Of a stretch of DNA of 15,380 nucleotides, positions 1-5,563 are shown piece by piece. Position 1 is the first letter of the stretch. Each line of letters begins with the position of its first letter. This DNA is from Alphaproteobacteria bacterium (GTDB lineage: Bacteria > Pseudomonadota > Alphaproteobacteria > UBA2136 > UBA6156). Under the pieces are notes generated by a model, which worked only from the letters and a program-made list of their open reading frames with translations, was not told the origin of the DNA and did not search any database. Both the position numbers and the translations under genes were made by a program. The DNA lies in NCBI GenBank assembly GCA_027490875.1, contig JAIXXE010000005.1:1-15380 (forward strand). Reading direction: 5' to 3'.

Positions 1-78
1 AACCCTACAGGTTGTACCCAATAATTAAAGACTTCGCTGCGAATAGCTATTGAATTTTATAAAATCTTCTGTAGGGTT
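1..78. repeat. 10-bp inverted repeat pair flanking an AT-rich 58-bp core
   Basis: AACCCTACAG at 1-10 is the exact reverse complement of CTGTAGGGTT at 69-78. The core between them is AT-rich compared with the rest of the window and contains TATAAA-like stretches. The arms do not extend inward, and the left side is cut by the window edge, so the element may be longer. It could be the end of a small palindromic repeat element, a protein-binding dyad or a long-loop RNA stem just upstream of the first gene. No coding capacity is seen in it. Confidence 0.5.
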
Positions 79-115
79 ACATCACCTTAACCCATGACCT
101 TGGAGTATCGACGTC

Positions 116-433
116 ATGATCAGCTTTTTGCTAGCAAACCCTGTATGGCTTTTGGCGATTCTGGCCCTGAATATCGGACTCACCCTTGGTGCGCTCTGGC
201 TTTGGCGGGGGTGGCAGGGCGATAGCGATGAAGATGGCGATGAGTACAACCGAGAGCCTCCGAGCGAGCCTCAGGGCTATGGCATCACTGCCGACGCCGT
301 CTGGTTCTTCCTCGTTGGCTCCGTCGCAGGGGTCGTTATCCTGCTGTTGGGTATCGTTATTGTTGGTGCGCTGTGGCTGTATGGTACTGTGGCCATGAAA
401 GCCTCACCAACCCAGCCTCGCCCGAAGCCGTGA
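116..433 (+). CDS. Small two-helix membrane protein, unknown function
   Basis: A 105-residue protein that I do not recognise. Residues about 8-30 form one hydrophobic helix (ends LGALWLWRGW). Residues 35-56 are a strongly acidic, hydrophilic linker (DSDEDGDEYNREPPSEPQG). Residues about 63-92 form a second long hydrophobic helix. A short Pro/Lys/Arg tail follows. The layout suggests an inner-membrane protein with both ends on the same side. The ATG is preceded by GGAG about 10 bases upstream, and an AT-rich segment with TATAAA-like boxes lies at about 55-66. The gene converges on motA and ends just before a strong hairpin terminator. Its position beside flagellar genes does not by itself imply a motility role. 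Confidence 0.72.
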   Translation: MISFLLANPVWLLAILALNIGLTLGALWLWRGWQGDSDEDGDEYNREPPSEPQGYGITADAVWFFLVGSVAGVVILLLGIVIVGALWLYGTVAMKASPTQPRPKP

Positions 434-439
434 GTTCTT

Positions 440-482
440 TGTTGGCCGCCCGTTCTTGCACGGGCGGCCAACAGCATTTTTA
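440..482 (+). terminator. Rho-independent terminator of the small membrane protein gene
   Basis: The arms TGTTGGCCGCCCG (440-452) and CGGGCGGCCAACA (461-473) are perfectly complementary over 13 bp with an 8-base loop. They are followed by GCATTTTT on the plus strand. It begins seven bases after the stop codon at 433. It lies just downstream of motA on the other strand, but the minus-strand side has no T-run, so any effect on the flagellar operon would be weaker. Confidence 0.88.
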
Positions 483-496
483 GCAATGATACTGCA

Positions 497-1261
497 TTAC
501 TTAAACACCCGCACCCGCTGGGTGGGGGGGAGCAGGGCATTGAGCGTGAGCTCCAGCCCGCGCGGGTTTTCCTGCTTGATCATGGAAAGGGTGGCGGCCA
601 GCATCAGCTTGCGTTGCAGCAAATCATCGGCGGAAAGTTGTTCCAGCTTGGTGGCCAGCGGCGTAAACACCATGTAGGCCAGCACAGCACCGTAAAAGGT
701 GGTGAGAATCGCCACCGCCATCGCGGGGCCAATTGCTTCGGGGGTGGAAAGCTGCCCCAGCATCTGCACCAGCCCAATCAAGGTGCCAATCAGCCCCATG
801 GCGGGCGAGATTTCCGCCGCCCGCCGCAACAGAGCCAGGCCGCGTTCCTGGCGCTCCAGCAAGCTGGCGGTATCTTGGGTCAGGATTTTCTCTACCGCCT
901 CGTGGGGGGCGCCATCCACCGTGAGGGATAAGGCTTGGCGCAAAAAGGGGTGGCCTTCCTGCTTGGCTTGTTGCTGCAAGCTTAACAGGCCATTGGCGCG
1001 GCCTTGTTTGGCCAGTTCCAACAGGTGGCGCGCCAGGCCACCAAACATGGGTTGGCCGTGGCCTAATGCCCGCACGGCGAGGCCGCCGGTATAGGCCACT
1101 TCGGCCGGGGTGAAGCTGATGAGAACCACCGCCAGCGTGCCCCCTACCACAATCAACAGAGAGGGAACATCCAGAAAGGCTTGGGTGTGGCCGCCCATCA
1201 TAATGGCGACGGTCAGCAGCCCCAGTGCGCTGATGAGGCCAAGAATGCCGGTCGCAGCCAT
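497..1261 (-). CDS. motA: Flagellar motor stator protein MotA/PomA
   Basis: Stator subunit of the MotA/PomA/TolQ/ExbB family, 254 aa. With MotB it forms the ion channel that turns the flagellar motor by pushing on FliG. Four membrane helices are visible at about 3-22, 33-52, 150-172 and 180-202, with a large cytoplasmic loop between the second and third. The signature after the loop (SPAMGLIGTLIGLVQML, from residue 152) carries the conserved proline of the channel. The length fits the short PomA-like branch. Oddly, in the cytoplasmic loop Arg88 is present, but the position of the conserved glutamate eight residues later is Gln96. It is the last gene of the fliF-fliG-fliH-fliN-motA run, 29 bp after fliN. 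No motB is in the window. The Shine-Dalgarno is weak and far from the ATG. Confidence 0.92.
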   Translation of the reverse strand: MAATGILGLISALGLLTVAIMMGGHTQAFLDVPSLLIVVGGTLAVVLISFTPAEVAYTGGLAVRALGHGQPMFGGLARHLLELAKQGRANGLLSLQQQAKQEGHPFLRQALSLTVDGAPHEAVEKILTQDTASLLERQERGLALLRRAAEISPAMGLIGTLIGLVQMLGQLSTPEAIGPAMAVAILTTFYGAVLAYMVFTPLATKLEQLSADDLLQRKLMLAATLSMIKQENPRGLELTLNALLPPTQRVRVFK

Positions 1262-1290
1262 GGTATGCGGGTTAGCCTTGGGTTGCTAAC

Positions 1291-1593
1291 TTAGGTAACC
1301 GACTTGACGATTTCGGTCATCGTCACGCCAAGTTTATCTTCCACAATTACCACTTCCCCTCGGGCCACCAAGCGGTCGTTGACGTAGATATCGATGGCAT
1401 CGCCGACCTTGCGATCAAGTTCCACCACCGCACCCCGGCCCAGCTTAAGCAGCTGCGAGATGTTCATGGCCGTGGTACCCAGCACAGCCTTGACCGTGAC
1501 CGGTACGTCGTACACGGCTTCCAGCCCAGCTTCCGAGCCCTTGTTGCCGCCCGAGGCCGAGCCCAGGTCTTCGAGGTTGAGGTTGTTGGTCAT
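1291..1593 (-). CDS. fliN: Flagellar motor switch protein FliN
   Basis: 100-residue C-ring protein that, with FliG and FliM, sets the direction of rotation and helps dock export substrates through FliH. The C-terminal SpoA (surface presentation of antigens) domain spans about residues 26-98. It has the typical pattern VYDVPVTVKAVLGTT, then QLLKLGRGAVVELD, then VGDAIDIYVNDRLVARGEVVIVEDKLGV. The N-terminal 20 residues are a flexible Gly/Asn-rich lead, as in other FliN proteins. AAGGTG precedes the ATG. It lies 43 bp after fliH and 29 bp before motA in the same operon. Length and motif order are normal for the family. Confidence 0.95.
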   Translation of the reverse strand: MTNNLNLEDLGSASGGNKGSEAGLEAVYDVPVTVKAVLGTTAMNISQLLKLGRGAVVELDRKVGDAIDIYVNDRLVARGEVVIVEDKLGVTMTEIVKSVT

Positions 1594-1636
1594 GAGAGCA
1601 CCTTGTTGTTACGGTTAGGTTACGCGCAAAAGCCGT

Positions 1637-2470
1637 TTATTTCAACGCATCAACCAGGTCATCATCGCCCAGTAACGCAGCAGCACGGGCCGTGCGCTCG
1701 CGGGCGGCTTGGTCGAGCAGATCATCGGCCACCACGGCCTTGGCCGAAGGCGTCGCGGGGCTGGGGGCAGGCGCAGATGATGGCATGGTTGGTGCCACCG
1801 TTGCAGTCGTTGGCCCCAGCCCCAGCGGCGAGAGAAAATCGGTGGCAGGGATGGGGCTGGCGCCCGCTGCGGCCAACAGGGTGTTGACAGCGTTGGTATG
1901 GTCGGCGAGGCGTGCTTCAACACCCCCATGCGACCATTCGATGACGGCATCCACGGGGCCGAGGTTGGGGTCGGGAACAATCCGCAGCGGCAGGCCCATA
2001 ATGGTGGCCTGTGCCAGCCCGAGCTTTTCGTGGTAGCCACGGGCACCGGGGTGGAGCCGCAGCGTCAGCTGCTCTTCGGTACGGGCCAACGGCAGCAGGC
2101 TGCGCAGATGGTGCTCCAGCACCTCTGGGCCATAGTGAAAGCTGGCATGGCCCAACAGGGTGTGGAGCGTCGCCTGCACCAGCCCTAACATATCTTTAAG
2201 CATCTGCTGCTCGGCTTCGGCCTTGCTTTGCTGGAGCGCGTGCAGGGTGTTTTGCAAATGTTGCTGCAGCCGCGCCAAATCGGCCTGCGCTTGCTGCTGG
2301 CCTTCTTGCAGGCCTGCGGCATGCCCTTCGGTAAAGGCCTGCTGTACTTTGGCTTCGTTGGTACGGGTTGTCGGCAGCTGAACTGGCGCCGCATTACGGC
2401 CTGTGCCAACCACCTCAAAGAACTCGGTATCGAAGGTAAATTTGGTGCGGGGTACTGGCAGGCCATCCAT
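1637..2470 (-). CDS. fliH: FliH-like flagellar assembly protein (FliI ATPase regulator)
   Basis: 277 aa. FliH dimers hold the FliI export ATPase and tether it to FliN at the C ring. The start (TKFTFDTEFF, residues 9-18) matches the short N-terminal motif of alphaproteobacterial FliH/FlbE. Residues 46-62 show the GxxxG-type glycine spacing of FliH (AFTEGHAAGLQEGQQQA), followed by a long Gln/Ala-rich coiled coil to about 105. The conserved C-terminal core ends near VDAVIEWSHGGVEARL (173-188). Beyond it is an unusual tail: a Pro/Ala/Thr-rich linker (about 215-245) and an acidic helix ending GDDDLVDALK. The gene starts 3 bp after fliG with little Shine-Dalgarno of its own, so translation is probably coupled. 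Assignment is by motif and position, since this family diverges strongly. Confidence 0.87.
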   Translation of the reverse strand: MDGLPVPRTKFTFDTEFFEVVGTGRNAAPVQLPTTRTNEAKVQQAFTEGHAAGLQEGQQQAQADLARLQQHLQNTLHALQQSKAEAEQQMLKDMLGLVQATLHTLLGHASFHYGPEVLEHHLRSLLPLARTEEQLTLRLHPGARGYHEKLGLAQATIMGLPLRIVPDPNLGPVDAVIEWSHGGVEARLADHTNAVNTLLAAAGASPIPATDFLSPLGLGPTTATVAPTMPSSAPAPSPATPSAKAVVADDLLDQAARERTARAAALLGDDDLVDALK

Positions 2471-2473
2471 GGG

Positions 2474-3478
2474 TTAGGTAATAAACTCTTCTTGCCCATC
2501 TTCGATATTGGTGATGGTGATCTCGCCCCGGTCGGCCAGGTTTTTGGCGACGGAAACAATTTTAAGCTGTGCCTCATCCACGTCCTTCACCTTAACGGGC
2601 CCCATCGCTTCCATGTCCTCGCGCAGGATCTTGGCAGCGCGCTCAGACATATTCTTCAGGAACTTCTCGCGCATTTCTGGCTTGGCCCCCTTCAGCGCCA
2701 TGGAAAGTACATCCTTGTCGACATCGCGCAGAACGGTCTGGATGCCCTTGTCGTCGGTCTTCATAATATCGTCGAAGGTGAACATCAGGCTACGGATACG
2801 CTCGGCATCGGTGGGGTTGGTTTTTTCCAGCAGCCCCATGAAGCGTTGCTCGTTGCCGCGGTCGAAGTTGTTAAAAATCTCGGCCATCAGCTCGTGGCTG
2901 TCGCGCGTGGTTTTTTGCGCCAAGTTGCGCATGAACTCGCTCTTTAAGCTATCTTCCACGGCTGCCAACACTTCGCGCGGTACGTTATCCATCACCAACA
3001 CGCGCCCCATCACTTCCATCGCCAAATCCTGTGGCAGCACTGCCAAAACCTTGGCGGCGTGGCTGGCTTTAATACGGCTGATAATCACGGCCACGGTTTG
3101 GGGGTATTCGTTCACCAAATACGATGCCAGCGTCTCTTCGTTCACGTTGGCCAGCTTTTCCCACATGGTGCGGCCTGCCGGGCCACGCATTTCGTCCATC
3201 AGCTCGCGGACGCGGTCTTCTTTCAAAAAACTTTTCAGGTAGCGCTCGGTGGTACCCCAGCCCCCCACCACGCCGCCGCCGCCGGTGCCGATGGCATCGG
3301 CAAACTCTTGCATCGCCTGCTCCATTTCTTCGCCGCTGACGTTGCCCAATTGGGCCATCTCGCGGCTGATGTCACGAATCTCGTAATCATCCATAAACCC
3401 GAACAGCTGGGCGGCCCGTTGCTCACCCATCGCAAGCATGAGAATGGCCGCGCGCCGAGGACCAATGAGCTTAGCCAT
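2474..3478 (-). CDS. fliG: Flagellar motor switch protein FliG
   Basis: 334 aa C-ring rotor protein. Its N-terminal domain binds FliF, its middle domain binds FliM, and its C-terminal domain receives torque from MotA. The middle-domain motif normally written EHPQ is EYPQ here (124-127). The C-terminal domain is well conserved (LMFTFDDI at 231-238, ALKGA at 261-265, REKFLKNMSERAA at 270-282). By eye, the torque helix keeps Lys263, Arg280, Glu287 and Asp288, matching E. coli Lys264, Arg281, Asp288 and Asp289. A glycine-rich patch at 65-74 lies in the N-terminal part. The Shine-Dalgarno GGGAG lies inside the last codons of fliF, and only 3 bp separate the two genes, so they are probably translationally coupled. 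Confidence 0.97.
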   Translation of the reverse strand: MAKLIGPRRAAILMLAMGEQRAAQLFGFMDDYEIRDISREMAQLGNVSGEEMEQAMQEFADAIGTGGGGVVGGWGTTERYLKSFLKEDRVRELMDEMRGPAGRTMWEKLANVNEETLASYLVNEYPQTVAVIISRIKASHAAKVLAVLPQDLAMEVMGRVLVMDNVPREVLAAVEDSLKSEFMRNLAQKTTRDSHELMAEIFNNFDRGNEQRFMGLLEKTNPTDAERIRSLMFTFDDIMKTDDKGIQTVLRDVDKDVLSMALKGAKPEMREKFLKNMSERAAKILREDMEAMGPVKVKDVDEAQLKIVSVAKNLADRGEITITNIEDGQEEFIT

Positions 3479-3481
3479 TAT

Positions 3482-5095
3482 CTAGCTCCCGTCTTGCTGA
3501 TTGGGGGTGCCACCAACCATCCAGCTGCGTACCACACCAAGCGATTCTTCTGGGTACTGGTCAACAATTTCTCCCACCTTCTTTACGGCGCTCTCACGCA
3601 CGCGACCCTGCACATTGCTTAGGTTAATCATGGCATCAGTCATGCCGCCATCGCCTCCCCCCAGCACCATTCCGCCAGGGCCCCCACCTTGGGTTACCAC
3701 CACCGGCGCTGCCGCCAGCATGGCCGAGTTAAGCGTTCCCAAGGCTGGCTTGATGACAAACAGCCCTACCATGGCCAAGCCAACGGCAATCAGGAGGTAC
3801 TGCGCCAAATCCAGAATCTGCGCCTTGGTCATGAAGGGTTCAGCCACCGCCTCAGCTTCCAGCGGTGGGGTGAAGGGCATATCGATGATTTCTACGCGGT
3901 CGCCACGGGCGGCATCAAACCCAATGGCGGTTTGCACCAGTGTGCGCAGGTTGGTCTTTTCGGCCTCGGTGAGGGGCGTGTAGGCAGGGGCTGCGCCTTC
4001 GGCGGCAGCGGCTTCGGTGCGCCCTTCCACCAACACGGCGACGGAGAGCCGCTTGATCTCGCCACCCATGCGTTCCAAGTTACGCGTGGTTTTGCCAATT
4101 TCGTAATTGGTGGTGGTTTCGGTGCGGGTTTCGTTGCTGCCACCACCGCCGCCGCCAGCTGCGGCAGCCTCGCCGCCCGGCGTGTTACCAGCCACGCCCG
4201 TTAGGCCACCGGCCCCGCTGCCATTGGTACTCGCGTTGGAACTTTCCACGCTCTGTTCGCTACGCACGACCTGTTGGGTTGGGTCAAAAATTTCAGCCTG
4301 TTCGGTCACGCGCTCGGTGTTGATATCGGCGGTGACGCGTACAGCCACTTTACCGGCCCCCATTACGCGTTCCAGCATGCTGGTCAGGCTGCCGATGTAG
4401 CCCTGTTCGATGGTATGGCGCAGCGTGCTACTTTGCGAGGCTCCGGCCTGTTCGGTGCTGCCATCAAACAGCAAGGAACCGCGTTGGTCGATGATGGTAA
4501 TCGCGGCGGTTTTAAGGTTCGGCACGGCGCTGGCCACTAACTGCGCGATGCTGCGAACTTGGTCGGTTTCCAGGCTGCGCGAGCCAAGGTTAAGCGCCAC
4601 GGCCGCACTGGGCGCCACAGTCTCGCGCGAAAACAGATTTTGCTTGGGCAATACCAAATGCACGCGTGCCCCCGTAACGGCCGGCAGCGTGCCAATGGTA
4701 CGGGCCAGCTCGCCTTCCAAGGCGCGTTTGGCGTTCAGGTTGCTGACAAAGTTGCTGGTGCCAAAGCTGCTTTGATTGTCGAACAGTTCGTAGCCCGCGC
4801 CGCTGCCAACCAGGCCTTCGCCCGCCACACTCAGGCGGGCTTTTCCGACTTGGTCGGCCACCACATAGACAGTACCTTCGCCCTTAATTTCGTGCGGGAT
4901 GTTTTGGGTGGTAAGGTAATCTTGAATGCGGCTGGCTTCTTGGGCACTTAAGCCCCCGTAAAGCAAGGCCATACCAGGCCGCGACACCTGCCCCACCATG
5001 TAGGTGGTAATGGCAATGACGGCTGCCAAGCCTAAAAACAACGCCATGATTCTGGCGGGACCTAAACTTCGAAACGCTGCAACTATACCTTCCAC
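3482..5095 (-). CDS. fliF: Flagellar MS-ring protein FliF
   Basis: 537 aa inner-membrane protein that forms the MS ring, the base on which the rotor and export gate are built. The first membrane helix is at about 16-35. YscJ/FliF ring-building domains follow (for example KARLSVAGEGL at 85-95 and ARVHLVLPKQNLFSRE at 143-158). A Gly/Ser/Ala-rich segment at about 290-320 interrupts the second periplasmic region. The second helix is at about 427-448. The C-terminal FliG-binding stretch VRESAVKKVGEIVDQYPEE (499-517) is present. The start is GTG at 5095, supported by AAGGG seven bases upstream; an ATG four bases further upstream is in another frame. It is the first certain gene of the operon, followed by fliG 3 bp away. 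Confidence 0.96.
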   Translation of the reverse strand: MEGIVAAFRSLGPARIMALFLGLAAVIAITTYMVGQVSRPGMALLYGGLSAQEASRIQDYLTTQNIPHEIKGEGTVYVVADQVGKARLSVAGEGLVGSGAGYELFDNQSSFGTSNFVSNLNAKRALEGELARTIGTLPAVTGARVHLVLPKQNLFSRETVAPSAAVALNLGSRSLETDQVRSIAQLVASAVPNLKTAAITIIDQRGSLLFDGSTEQAGASQSSTLRHTIEQGYIGSLTSMLERVMGAGKVAVRVTADINTERVTEQAEIFDPTQQVVRSEQSVESSNASTNGSGAGGLTGVAGNTPGGEAAAAGGGGGGSNETRTETTTNYEIGKTTRNLERMGGEIKRLSVAVLVEGRTEAAAAEGAAPAYTPLTEAEKTNLRTLVQTAIGFDAARGDRVEIIDMPFTPPLEAEAVAEPFMTKAQILDLAQYLLIAVGLAMVGLFVIKPALGTLNSAMLAAAPVVVTQGGGPGGMVLGGGDGGMTDAMINLSNVQGRVRESAVKKVGEIVDQYPEESLGVVRSWMVGGTPNQQDGS

Positions 5096-5124
5096 GCATC
5101 TACCCTTTGTTCTTCCATTGGGGC

Positions 5125-5159
5125 CTGCATGCTTGCAGAAACCGATGCATTCATCGGTT
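5125..5159. other. Two adjacent hairpins just upstream of fliF
   Basis: CTGCA-TGCT-TGCAG (5125-5138) and AACCGATG-CATT-CATCGGTT (5140-5159) are perfect inverted repeats of 5 and 8 bp with 4-base loops, one base apart. They lie 30-64 bp upstream of the fliF GTG. The second overlaps the end of the possible small gene at 5151-5372. Neither is followed by a T-run, so they do not look like terminators. They could be a leader structure in the fliF transcript or a binding site; no known consensus is recognised. Confidence 0.45.
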
Positions 5160-5372
5160 GGTGGCGTCTTGCCGCTTCTTAGGATTTAGCGTTGGCGAAT
5201 TTAGGTGTTTTGAGCAAGAGGCCAACGGGGTTGGGCTGCCCTGTTTGTAAGCATTGAAGGGGGAATAGCTGCCTTTGTTGTAAGCAGGGCACAGGGGGTC
5301 ATTCATTTCCTTGGGGGTGGGGGCGGGCGGTGCGGCTACCGCTAGGGCTAGGGCCAACGGCTCGGACTGCAT
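5151..5372 (-). CDS. Possible small hypothetical protein upstream of fliF
   Basis: An open frame of 73 codons, not recognised. The product begins with a Leu/Ala stretch, then a proline-rich segment (AAPPAPTPKE). The remainder is polar, with two cysteines and a motif-like run NKGSYSPFNAYKQGSPT, and ends in basic residues (PKKRQ). There is no clear signal peptide or membrane helix. No Shine-Dalgarno precedes the ATG, but a sigma70-like promoter at 5378-5407 would place the transcription start at or within a base or two of this ATG, as in leaderless mRNAs. It is on the fliF strand, ending 55 bp before that gene. It could equally be a non-coding leader of the fliF operon. Confidence 0.42.
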   Translation of the reverse strand: MQSEPLALALAVAAPPAPTPKEMNDPLCPAYNKGSYSPFNAYKQGSPTPLASCSKHLNSPTLNPKKRQDATNR

Positions 5373-5377
5373 GTTTT

Positions 5378-5407
5378 AATATAACACTATGATAGTTATG
5401 ATGTCAG
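5378..5407 (-). promoter_or_regulatory. Sigma70-like promoter with spacer palindrome, towards fliF
   Basis: Read on the minus strand: -35 CTGACA (5402-5407, five of six matches to TTGACA), an 18-bp spacer, and -10 TATATT (5378-5383, five of six matches to TATAAT). The predicted start is about 5371-5372. The spacer contains the dyad ACTAT-G-ATAGT (5386-5396), flanked by ATAAC and TTAT, well placed for a repressor or activator. It would drive the small frame at 5151-5372 and, by read-through, fliF-fliG-fliH-fliN-motA. No sigma54 or CtrA-type site is seen near it. Confidence 0.5.
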
Positions 5408-5477
5408 TCGGCATTTGTTTGGTACCCAATAAGGCCGAAGAGATTACGTGATGGGGTGAAGGGGGCACGCGACGGTC

Positions 5478-5507
5478 TGGACAAGCTGCCCAATTGCACA
5501 GCATTAT
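5478..5507 (+). promoter_or_regulatory. Candidate flagellin promoter
   Basis: TGGACA (5478-5483, five of six) and CATTAT (5502-5507, four of six) are separated by 18 bp. This would give a leader of roughly 50 bases before the flagellin ATG at 5564. The leader contains a small CCGGC...GCCGG hairpin (about 5517-5533) and an AGGGA Shine-Dalgarno. Flagellin genes are often read by sigma28; a GCCGAAGA resembling its -10 lies at 5434-5441 but has no TAAA partner at the right distance. The assignment is tentative. Confidence 0.3.
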
Positions 5508-5563
5508 GGCTCTAACCCGGCATGTAGGCCGGTGAACATAAACCTAAGTACAGGGATACGATC

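Noticed and set aside
2508..3242. A 244-codon plus-strand frame opposite fliG
   Set aside because: It is fully covered by a clear fliG. The product is Ser/Arg-rich with no recognisable domain, typical of an antisense shadow.
4884..5099. An ATG four bases upstream of the fliF GTG with a 71-codon frame
   Set aside because: It is out of frame with fliF and overlaps its 5' end; the MS-ring protein sequence is unambiguous in the other frame.
5434..5510. Sigma28-like (GCCGAAGA) and sigma54-like (GGGGCAC) elements upstream of flagellin
   Set aside because: The first lacks a TAAA box at the proper spacing. The second has no GC dinucleotide at the -12 position 10 bases after GG.
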